From Streptomyces paradoxus (lineage in GTDB: Bacteria; Actinomycetota; Actinomycetes; Streptomycetales; Streptomycetaceae), in contig NZ_JACHGV010000018.1 of assembly GCF_014202475.1 (NCBI RefSeq), positions 1 through 64,000 of the forward strand: a stretch of 64,000 bases of DNA. Reading direction: 5' to 3'. Below the pieces are notes generated by a model, which did not search any database, was not told the DNA's origin, and saw only the letters and a program-made list of their open reading frames with translations. This document shows, piece by piece, positions 7,311 through 14,565 of the stretch (positions within the stretch are counted from its first letter, which is position 1; each line of letters begins with the position of its first letter). Both the position numbers and the translations under genes were made by a program.

Positions 7311-8894
7311 CTACCAGCGCCATTCCTGCTGGCCGTAGAGGTGTCCGGACTTGATGTCGCGCTCCTTGCACCAGGTCATGAACTCTTCGATCTGCTTGAT
7401 CTGGTACGTGTCCTCGGTGTAGGTGGTCGCCATGACGTGACCGAGCCACGGCTCCTCGCCCATGGCGTACACGTACGCCTCACGGGCACCGAGCTCCGTC
7501 ATGATGGCCGCGGCCTGCTCCGCGTTCGACCCCGACAGCTTCCGGGAGTGGCTCATCTTCTTGGAGACCGGGATGGTCAGGAGTGCCTGGTACAGCCACG
7601 TCAGCGGCGCGCCGTCGCACTCCATGCCGAGGAACGCGATGTCTGCCGTGCCCAGGTGCTCCTTGACGTAGCGGTACAGCGTCGGGTCGATTCCGGAGGA
7701 GTCGGCGCCGATGTAGACCTTCTTGCCCGCGAGCTCCGCCCAGTACGTGGACTTGGCGCGGATGTCGAGATCGCAGTGCTCGCCCAGGAACGGGGTGGCG
7801 GTGACCTTGCCGCCGGGGAACTCCACTTCGTCGAAGTCGTCGACCTCGATGACCGGGAAGCCCTGGTGCTTGAGCATGAGCGCCATGGACGGGTCGGACA
7901 GGTTGCCGCGGGAGGAGCGCGGCACGACGATCGCGCCCACGCGCCCGCGCAGCTGGAGCAGCGTCTCCAGGACGACGTGGTCCTGGTGCCCGTGCGTGAT
8001 CAGCACGAGGTCGATGAAGTCCGGCAGGTCGTCCAGGGTGTACCGGTCGCCGGCCGTGCTGTCCGCGCTGATGAACGGGTCGGTCACGATGGCCGCCTCG
8101 GGCGTCTGCAGCACCAGGCACGCGTGCCCGAAGTACCGGATGCGGCCGCCCGACTCGATGTGCCGGTCCGGCGACAGGCTCGGCCGGTCGGACAACAGGC
8201 CCGACAGCTGCTTCGCCTGCGCGTCGTCGAGCTCCAGCGCCTCCCGCAGCTTCGCCAGGCTCGTCGGATGCACGCGGGCCTTGAACAGCTCCTCGAGGCC
8301 CTGGTGCCGGAACGGCAGCGGCAGTTCGAGCACGTCCGGCGACGGCAGCCGCGGCGTGCTCAGAATGAAGGGACGCTCGTATCCAGGCTCGAGGGACAGC
8401 TGCACCGACTGGCGCGCCTCGCTGTACAGGCCGGTCTTGTAGACGACCGGCTCCATGAAGCGCATCTGCGCCTGGTTGTCCATGTCGTACGCCAGCTCCA
8501 CCAGGCCGTTGAGCTCCGAAGGCAACTTCTGGTACAGCGGCGTCAGATCGAAACCGGTCGCATTCGCCCGCAGAATCTCCTGCCCCTGGGAGATCGCCTC
8601 GGCGAACGCCAGCATGTCCGCCCGGTCCCGCTTGATCGTCGCCAGCAGGTCGCGTACCTCGTCGGCGCGTTCTTCGGGGATGTTGATGAAATAGCCGCCG
8701 CGCAGCTCCGGGTTGTTGCTCGCAGCCACATGGACCTTCGGTGACTGCAAGTACGACTCGAGCAACGGCACCTGCAGGAACGCGAGATTCATCGCCGCCT
8801 GTACTGGTGCCAATGTGTGCGGCCAGACGAAGAACCTGTCGACCAGCGGCTCAACTATCGCCTTCGAACGCAGAAATACCGGCTCGTCCGACAT
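7311..8894 (-). CDS. CmlA-like diiron beta-hydroxylase (metallo-beta-lactamase fold)
   Basis: A 527-residue protein: an alpha-helical N-terminal domain of about 250 residues, then a metallo-beta-lactamase domain. CmlA of chloramphenicol biosynthesis has this architecture and size and beta-hydroxylates an aminoacyl group held on an NRPS carrier domain. The metal motif THGHQDH is at 300-306, GEHCDL at 371-376 and the bridging Asp near 398 (GADSSG), all spaced as in CmlA with an offset of about five. Start ATG 8894 follows AGAGGTGAGG; the frame runs upstream to 9215 but that is intergenic. First gene of the leftward operon, reading from the region with the second StrR-type site. Substrate unknown: Dpg itself, Tyr or Phe on a carrier are candidates. 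A plain hydrolase is less likely given the N-terminal domain. Confidence 0.85.
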   Translation of the reverse strand: MSDEPVFLRSKAIVEPLVDRFFVWPHTLAPVQAAMNLAFLQVPLLESYLQSPKVHVAASNNPELRGGYFINIPEERADEVRDLLATIKRDRADMLAFAEAISQGQEILRANATGFDLTPLYQKLPSELNGLVELAYDMDNQAQMRFMEPVVYKTGLYSEARQSVQLSLEPGYERPFILSTPRLPSPDVLELPLPFRHQGLEELFKARVHPTSLAKLREALELDDAQAKQLSGLLSDRPSLSPDRHIESGGRIRYFGHACLVLQTPEAAIVTDPFISADSTAGDRYTLDDLPDFIDLVLITHGHQDHVVLETLLQLRGRVGAIVVPRSSRGNLSDPSMALMLKHQGFPVIEVDDFDEVEFPGGKVTATPFLGEHCDLDIRAKSTYWAELAGKKVYIGADSSGIDPTLYRYVKEHLGTADIAFLGMECDGAPLTWLYQALLTIPVSKKMSHSRKLSGSNAEQAAAIMTELGAREAYVYAMGEEPWLGHVMATTYTEDTYQIKQIEEFMTWCKERDIKSGHLYGQQEWRW

Positions 8895-9412
8895 CTGCCT
8901 CACCTCTCTTCGGGATTGCACGGGATGGGTGCGTCCCGGGCAGTGCGAATGCCAACTCACCACTGGCGGAACGCTTGACCGCGGAGACCACAAAGGAAGC
9001 ACGGAAGCCGGACGTGCCGACACGCCTCGTCCCGTAGCCCACCCGAGCGCTACGAACAGCACTATGACGCGGGCTTCCTGGATGATCAATAGTGTCGGGA
9101 AGCGCTTGAACAGTCGACACCTTTGCGCGAACGCGCCCGTGGAGGCGGCGTCTTCAGTAGGCCGACGGGGTTCAAGTGTGGCAACGCGGCAGTTGAACAC
9201 GCTCGTTCTTGCCATGTGCGCGGCAGTGAGGGAACAATGGCCGGTGCTGAGAATTCCAGCGCCCTTCCCAACGCCGTCCTGCGTCTATGCGGACTGCTCT
9301 GTTCTCCTTTTCCGCCACCGGCGTTTTACCGGTCATGCGCAAAGTCACGCCCGCATCGACCGGCTCTCCGCCGCTTCATTCGAACTCCGCCCGCAAAGGG
9401 GATGTCAGCTCG
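8895..9412. other. Divergent promoter region between CmlA-like gene and dpgD
   Basis: About 520 bases without a supported gene, feeding the leftward operon and the rightward dpgD. Several short frames on both strands contradict each other and lack ribosome sites. The StrR-type site at 9169-9197 sits near the middle. I could not place convincing -10/-35 pairs on either strand. Confidence 0.6.
9169..9197. promoter_or_regulatory. StrR-type operator in the dpg divergent promoter
   Basis: GTTCAAGTG, 11 bases, CAGTTGAAC: same arms and spacer as the site at 259-287, with one mismatch between arms. Placed between the CmlA-like operon and dpgD it can serve both directions. Together the two sites cover every promoter region of the cluster seen in this window. 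Confidence 0.75.
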
Positions 9413-10219
9413 GTGACTCGCACAGAAGAGCCGGAGGTTCTGTATGAGAAGAAGGGGCACGTCGCCCATGTGACGCTCAATCGGCCGGCCGTGCACAATG
9501 CGATGAATCTGCGGACCCACGAGGAGCTGGCCAAGGTCTGGGACGACGTGGAGACCGATGACGAGGTACGGGTCGCCGTGCTGACCGGTGCGGGCAGCGG
9601 GTCGTTCTCGGTCGGACAGGACCTGCGTGAGCGGGCCGAGCTCGACCGGCGGGGAGTGCCCGCGTCGACGTTCGGCAGCCGCGGCCAGCCGGGATGGCCC
9701 CGCCTGACCGAGCGGTTCACCCTGACCAAACCGGTCATCGCTCGCGTGAACGGCTATGCACTCGGCGGAGGCTTCGAACTCGCCCTGGCCTGCGACCTCA
9801 TCATCGCCTCCGATCACTCGGTCTTCGCCTTGCCCGAGGCGACCCTCGGCCTGGTACCCGGCGCCGGAGGTGCCTTCCGGCTGGCACGGCAGATCCCCCT
9901 CAAGATCGCGATGGGCTATCTGCTGACCGGTCGCCGGATGAGTGCGGACGACGCGCTGCGCCACGGCCTGGTGAACGAGGTTGTGCCGGAGAAGGACCTC
10001 GACGCGACCGTGACCGCATGGACCGATGCCGTGCTGCGCAGCGCTCCTCTGGCCGTGCGCGCCATCAAGGAAGCCGTGATGCGCTCCCTGGACCTTCCAC
10101 TCCCCGAAGCCTTCGTCACACCGTACGCCTGGGAGCAGCGACGCAGGCACAGTGTGGATGCCCGCGAGGGCCCGCGCGCGTTCGCCGAGGGGCGTGAACC
10201 TGTCTGGCGCGCGAGGTGA
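9413..10219 (+). CDS. dpgD: DpgD, enoyl-CoA hydratase of Dpg biosynthesis
   Basis: A 268-residue canonical crotonase, assigned as DpgD because dpgA, dpgB and dpgC lie next door on the other strand. DpgD helps dehydrate and aromatise the DpgA product. Visible features are SGSFSVGQDLRERAEL (first oxyanion loop), NGYALGGGFELALACDLIIA (second loop) and ALPEATLGLVPGAGG with the catalytic Glu region. GTG 9413 is chosen: AAAGGGG lies 11 bases upstream and the protein then begins just before the first strand, as in relatives. The longer frame from 9287 adds 42 residues of no recognisable domain. Followed by a hairpin terminator. Confidence 0.9.
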   Translation: MTRTEEPEVLYEKKGHVAHVTLNRPAVHNAMNLRTHEELAKVWDDVETDDEVRVAVLTGAGSGSFSVGQDLRERAELDRRGVPASTFGSRGQPGWPRLTERFTLTKPVIARVNGYALGGGFELALACDLIIASDHSVFALPEATLGLVPGAGGAFRLARQIPLKIAMGYLLTGRRMSADDALRHGLVNEVVPEKDLDATVTAWTDAVLRSAPLAVRAIKEAVMRSLDLPLPEAFVTPYAWEQRRRHSVDAREGPRAFAEGREPVWRAR

Positions 10220-10257
10220 CGGCCGGCGAATGGCCCACGGACACCGTCAGCTGACGC

Positions 10258-10296
10258 ATGGCAGGCGTGCGCGCTCGTGGCGCACCCGCCTGCCAT
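10258..10296 (+). terminator. Terminator after dpgD
   Basis: Ten-bp perfect stem (10258-10267 and 10287-10296) extended inside by TGCG/CGCA with a small bulge, about 40 bases after the dpgD stop. Marks the likely right-hand end of the Dpg island. Confidence 0.7.
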
Positions 10297-10847
10297 AGCC
10301 CACCCGCCGCGACGGCGAGCCACGCACAGCGCCCGCCAGACGGCTGCTCGTGCTCCTGCGCTGAGTCCGGGCCACGGCTCATGGCTATGGCTATGGCTAC
10401 GTACGCAGCCACACGGCCCCCGTTTCCGAACCGGTGCGGACGGGGTCCGGAGAAGTCTCCGATTCGACGAGATGGACCCCTGACCAGCATATTCGCTGAC
10501 CAGGGGCCCCTACGGCTGCACCACCGTTTCACCCTTGCCGAGGACCGAAGCCCCCGGCGGTCTGCTTCCTGTGGCACTGTCCCGCGGGTCACCCCGGGTG
10601 GCCGTTAGCCACCACCCTGCCCTGTGGGGCCCGGACGTTCCTCGGGAAGCTCCCGTCAGGGGGACTCCACGCGGCCGTCCGCCCGGCTCGTCGGCCGTAC
10701 CGGCCGTGAGCGGAGCCGCGGGCCGGCGGCAGTCGCGAGGACCGAGCCCGCGAGGATCAAGGTGAAGGCCGCCGGGATGCCGGGGGTCGGCGGCTGCTGG
10801 TGAGCGCAGCGGCACCTCGTCGCGCCGGGTTGCGAACCCCCGGCCCC
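10297..10847. other. Intergenic spacer between Dpg island and ngc operon
   Basis: About 550 bases with no supported gene. Open frames here are continuations of shadows of the permease gene to the right. A direct repeat CTGACCAG occurs twice (around 10480 and 10498), flanked by CCCCTG/CAGGGG, possibly a weak hairpin. Nothing else recognisable. Confidence 0.5.
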
Positions 10848-11771
10848 CTACTTCAGCGCACCAGCGGTGAGCCCCTGCACCACCTGCCGCTGGAAGATGA
10901 TGTACGCGGCGAGCACCGGCAGCATCGCCATGACCAGACCCGCGAACAGGCCCGACCAGTCGCCCTTGTACCCCTGGCTGACCGCCAGCTGCACCAGGCC
11001 CTGCGTGAGGACGCGCTTGTCGGGGTCGGTGTTCAGGACCGTCGGGAGCATGTACTGGTTCCACTGGCCCAGGAAGTTGAAGATGCCGACGCTGATCAGG
11101 CCCGGCTTGGCCATGGGCAGCATGATCTGGAAGAACGTGCGGCTGTGGGAGGCCCCGTCGACGAAGGCCGCCTCGGCGATCGACGTCGGCAGCGTGCGGA
11201 AGAACGCCGTGAGGAAGAACACCGTGAACGGCAGCGAGTAGGCGATGTAGACCAGGATCAGGCCGTGGATGGTGTTCAGCAGGCCCATGTTGTTCACGAC
11301 GTAGAACAGCGGGACCAGCGCGAGCATGATCGGGAAGCTCATGCCGCCGATGAACAGGAAGTAGATGAAACGGTTGCCCGGGAAGTCGAAGCGGGCCAGG
11401 ACGTAGGCCGCCATGGAGCCGAGGACCAGGGTGCCGATGAGCGAGCCGCCCACCACGAGGACCGTGTTGAGGAAGTAGTCGCTCATGTTGGCCTGGGTCC
11501 ACGCCCGCGACCAGTTGTCGAAGTGCAGGGAGTCCGGGAGCGACCAGGGGGAGCTGAAGATGGAGCGGTCGTCCTTGAAGGACGTCATCACCGCCCACAG
11601 CAGCGGCATGACCACCATGAACGCCCAGATGACCAGGACGCCGTGGGAGAAGACGTTGAGGACCGTGCCCTCCTTCTTCTCCTTCACGGGTGGCGGCGGC
11701 CGGACGTCCGTCTTGGTGATCGGGGCTCCGGACTCGGCCGGGAGCGGCGCGGGGGTTTCGGTCGTCTTCAT
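10848..11771 (-). CDS. ngcG: Sugar ABC permease, NgcG type
   Basis: A 307-residue MalG-family inner membrane protein: a proline-rich cytoplasmic N terminus (1-35), then six predicted membrane spans and the ATPase-contacting EAA loop EAAFVDGASHSRTFFQIMLP. It forms the translocation pore with the NgcF-type permease. It starts three bases after the stop of that gene and ends the operon. The identity as NgcG rests on the neighbouring NgcE-like binding protein. No ATPase gene follows; in streptomycetes such systems share MsiK. Confidence 0.85.
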   Translation of the reverse strand: MKTTETPAPLPAESGAPITKTDVRPPPPVKEKKEGTVLNVFSHGVLVIWAFMVVMPLLWAVMTSFKDDRSIFSSPWSLPDSLHFDNWSRAWTQANMSDYFLNTVLVVGGSLIGTLVLGSMAAYVLARFDFPGNRFIYFLFIGGMSFPIMLALVPLFYVVNNMGLLNTIHGLILVYIAYSLPFTVFFLTAFFRTLPTSIAEAAFVDGASHSRTFFQIMLPMAKPGLISVGIFNFLGQWNQYMLPTVLNTDPDKRVLTQGLVQLAVSQGYKGDWSGLFAGLVMAMLPVLAAYIIFQRQVVQGLTAGALK

Positions 11772-11774
11772 CGG

Positions 11775-12701
11775 TCAGTACTCCAGCCGCTCGCGACGGC
11801 CCAGCCGCATCACCACGGCGGCGAAGGCCAGCGTGACGACGAGCAGGGCGACACCGATGGTGGTGGCGTAGGCGGCCTGCCCGTCACGGAACGCCTTCTG
11901 GTACACGTACAGGACCATGACGGTGGTCGAGTAGTCGGGACCGCCCGGCCCGGTCGTCATGATCTGCACGACCGCGAACGACTCGGCGCCCAGGGCGAGG
12001 ATGCCCATGTAGACCCAGCCGGACTGCACCGTGTCCCAGAGGAGGGGCAGGGTGACCCGGAAGAAGGTGGTGACGCGGTTCGCGCCGTCCAGGAGCGCCG
12101 CCTCGTACATCTCCGCCGGGATGGAGGCCATACCGGCGGAGAAGAGGACGACGAAGAAGCCGACCGTGGACCAGACGAGGACCGCCATCACGGCCCAGAG
12201 GGCCAGATCTGGGTCGCCTAGCCAGAGGGGCTGGACGTCGTCCAGGCCGATGCCGCGCAGCAGCGAGTTGAGCGCGCCGCTGTCCGGGTTGTACGCGAAC
12301 GCGAACAACAGCGCGACGATGGCGATCGAGAGGACCTGCGGGAAGAAGTAGACGATCTTGTAGAAGGAGGAGCCGCGGACACCGGTGATCACCGGGCCGT
12401 TCTTTCTCTTTCTGCCGCCCACGTTGATCATGAAGGCGAAGAACAGCGCGAGGCCGATCGTCACCACCGGCAGCAGGAGGGCGAACAGCAGGCTGTGCTG
12501 CAACGACTTCCAGAAGATGTCGTCGTCGAGCATCCGGCTGTAGTTGTCGAAACCGACCATCTTGAATTCGGGGCTCAGGCCGGTCCAGTCCGTGAACGAG
12601 TAATAGATGGACTGGATGAACGGCCAGACCACGAAGAGCGCGTACAGTCCCAGGGGCAACGCGAGGAAGCCCACGATGAACCGGTACTTGCCGTGCTGCA
12701 T
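11775..12701 (-). CDS. ngcF: Sugar ABC permease, NgcF type
   Basis: A 308-residue MalF-family permease with about six membrane spans and the EAA motif at EMYEAALLDGANRVTTFF. ATG 12701 has GGAG six bases upstream. The open frame extends far upstream, but that part is antisense-like shadow of the binding-protein gene. Sits 44 bases after the NgcE-like gene and just before the NgcG-like one. Role: import of N-acetylglucosamine or chitobiose-type sugars, inferred from the binding protein. Confidence 0.85.
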   Translation of the reverse strand: MQHGKYRFIVGFLALPLGLYALFVVWPFIQSIYYSFTDWTGLSPEFKMVGFDNYSRMLDDDIFWKSLQHSLLFALLLPVVTIGLALFFAFMINVGGRKRKNGPVITGVRGSSFYKIVYFFPQVLSIAIVALLFAFAYNPDSGALNSLLRGIGLDDVQPLWLGDPDLALWAVMAVLVWSTVGFFVVLFSAGMASIPAEMYEAALLDGANRVTTFFRVTLPLLWDTVQSGWVYMGILALGAESFAVVQIMTTGPGGPDYSTTVMVLYVYQKAFRDGQAAYATTIGVALLVVTLAFAAVVMRLGRRERLEY

Positions 12702-12745
12702 CGCCACTCCGGTGCCGTGTGCGGAATATGGGTTTTCTGGTGCCG

Positions 12746-14197
12746 TTACTGGTGCTTGTAGTGCTTGATGGAGTCGTCCTTGGCGGTCTCGTCGGCGAAG
12801 CCCTGGATCTTCTTGACGGCCTCGGCGGGGGTCAGGCGGCCGGCCATCATCTCGCCCAGGCCGGAGACGCCGATCTTCTCCTTCTGCAACTGCACGTACC
12901 AGTCCTGCATACGGGGATTCACCACGTTCTCGCCGGCCTTGTCCAGTGCCGCGACACCGGATTTCAGACCGGGGGTGAGAGCGATGCCGTCGGTGCCGCC
13001 GTTGTATGCGGTCAGCGACTTCACCTTGCCGGTGAAGTTCTTGGAGGAGGCCTCGCTGAGCATGATGCGCAGCTGCTCCATGCCGCCGGCGGCGTTCTTG
13101 GCCTTGGCCGGGACGATGAAGGGTTCGCCGCCGGAGGCCCAGATGGTCCCGAAGGGCATCTTGTCGGAGGAGTCGATGCCGGTGGGCGCGGCGACGGCCA
13201 GGTCGAAGTCCTCCGGGATGACGTTGGCCGACTCGTTCTCCACCCAGGAACCGTTGGGGATGAACAGCGCCTTGCCCTCGGCCCAGGCGGTCTGCGACTG
13301 GATGTGGTCCAGGCCCGGGGTGCCCTTGAGGACGTAGCCCTTCTTGTAGAGCTCGTAGTACGCCTCGAAGCAGGCCTTGACGGCCGGGTGCTTCCAGGCG
13401 TTCGGCTCCAGGTTGTCGATCGCGTCGAGGACCTCGCGGCCGCCGACCTTGCCGATCATCGGGTAGAGCGAGAAGGGGAGGTAGTACGGGTATTTGCCCG
13501 CGTACGTCCAGCCCGCCATGCCCTTCTTCTTGGCCTTGGCGCAGACCGCGAGCATCTGGTCCCAGGTCTCCGGGTACTGCTCGTCGAGCGAGTCCAGGGC
13601 CTTCTGCGAGTACCAGACGCCGTACACCGTGTAGGCGTAGTACAGGATCCAGACCTTCTCGCCGTCGAACTGGCCCATCTCCACGATGCCGGGGCGCAGC
13701 GTGTCGCGGACCTTCTTGTTCGGGTCGTCGTAGGAGGGCGCGTCCAGCAGCGGGGTGAGGTCGGTGAGCTGGTTCTTGCCGACCAGGACGCCCATGTCCA
13801 TCTGCTCGGCGCCGGAGTTGTCGATGAGGTCCGGCGGGGTGCCCTGGTTGAAGCGGGGCTGGAGGGTGGACTGGATCTTCTGGGTTGCGGAGAACTTCAC
13901 CGAGGCCTTGGGGAAGTTCTTCTCGTAGATCTTCACGGCGTCCTCGGCGTACTCCTTGCCGAAACCGCCATCGAACAGGACGAATTCCATGCCGGCCGTG
14001 TCGTTGACGGCGAGCGGGTTCTTCGCGGTCTTCTTGCCGGCCTTGGCCTTGTCCCCGCTGTCGCCGCCGCTGCTGGCGCATGCGGACAGGAAGCTCATGG
14101 TGGGGACGGAGATCAGCCCGAGCGCGGCTGACCTTTTGATCAGATCACGGCGGCCGACACCCTCGGTGCCGTGGTTCTCGGCGGAAGTGGATCCCAT
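12746..14197 (-). CDS. ngcE: NgcE-type N-acetylglucosamine/chitobiose-binding lipoprotein
   Basis: A 483-residue solute-binding protein of ABC family 1. The N terminus has a twin-arginine motif (GRRDLIKRSA), a hydrophobic stretch and a lipobox ending SACASS, so it is a Tat-exported lipoprotein held on the outer membrane face. The N-terminal stretch and overall length match the NgcE family (N-acetylglucosamine/diacetylchitobiose uptake). ATG 14197 with GAGG eight bases upstream is preferred to TTG 14203. First gene of ngcEFG. A weak DasR-like site lies upstream. The divergent neighbour is a GH92 mannosidase, so N-glycan-derived GlcNAc oligosaccharides are an alternative substrate. Confidence 0.82.
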   Translation of the reverse strand: MGSTSAENHGTEGVGRRDLIKRSAALGLISVPTMSFLSACASSGGDSGDKAKAGKKTAKNPLAVNDTAGMEFVLFDGGFGKEYAEDAVKIYEKNFPKASVKFSATQKIQSTLQPRFNQGTPPDLIDNSGAEQMDMGVLVGKNQLTDLTPLLDAPSYDDPNKKVRDTLRPGIVEMGQFDGEKVWILYYAYTVYGVWYSQKALDSLDEQYPETWDQMLAVCAKAKKKGMAGWTYAGKYPYYLPFSLYPMIGKVGGREVLDAIDNLEPNAWKHPAVKACFEAYYELYKKGYVLKGTPGLDHIQSQTAWAEGKALFIPNGSWVENESANVIPEDFDLAVAAPTGIDSSDKMPFGTIWASGGEPFIVPAKAKNAAGGMEQLRIMLSEASSKNFTGKVKSLTAYNGGTDGIALTPGLKSGVAALDKAGENVVNPRMQDWYVQLQKEKIGVSGLGEMMAGRLTPAEAVKKIQGFADETAKDDSIKHYKHQ

Positions 14198-14322
14198 GCT
14201 CAAGTCCTCGCCTTCTCCAGGACTCAGGCGGTGAACCGGATCCTTCCCGGCACCGCGATCGGGTCAAGCTGGGTCGTGCAGGAAAGTGCGGGTGGTGATG
14301 TGCGGATCGGGTGAAGCGTGCG

Positions 14323-14338
14323 ACAGGTATAGTCCACT
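14323..14338. promoter_or_regulatory. Weak DasR/GntR-like site upstream of ngcE
   Basis: On the minus strand AGTGGACTATACCTGT matches the DasR dre consensus (AGTGGTCTAGACCACT) at 12 of 16 positions. DasR is the GlcNAc-responsive repressor of chitin and GlcNAc uptake genes, which fits the ngcE neighbour about 125 bases away. Symmetry is poor, so this is tentative. Confidence 0.35.
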
Positions 14339-14528
14339 TCCCGCCAGCGGATCAACATCGAACACAGGGTTGGCCGTGGGTCTTATCCGAGTTGAGACCT
14401 CGCGGAAGTATGAGTGACCTGTGGGTGCTCCGCCGGAAATATCCCGGTCACCGCGCCCGAATGCCACAGGCAACACCCTTGACACTCCCCGCCACTTGGG
14501 CAACTACTGGTCCTTGCGCATCGATAGT

Positions 14529-14540
14529 GACAACGTTGTC
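14529..14540. promoter_or_regulatory. LacI-family-type operator upstream of GH92 gene
   Basis: GACAACGTTGTC is a perfect 12-bp palindrome with the central CG typical of LacI-family operators, 25 bases before the GH92 start. A TTGACA at 14479-14484 could be the -35 of the promoter it blocks, though no good -10 follows. The matching repressor is not in the window. Confidence 0.6.
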
Positions 14541-14565
14541 CACTGCGCAGGGAGGGTACCCGTTG

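Noticed and set aside
8895..9215. 107-residue N-terminal extension of the CmlA-like protein
   Set aside because: No domain, crosses a region with a regulator site, and ATG 8894 has an excellent ribosome site.
10510..11598. 362-residue minus-strand frame reaching beyond ngcG
   Set aside because: Frame shadow of the NgcG-type permease; His/Pro/Arg-rich without spans or motifs.
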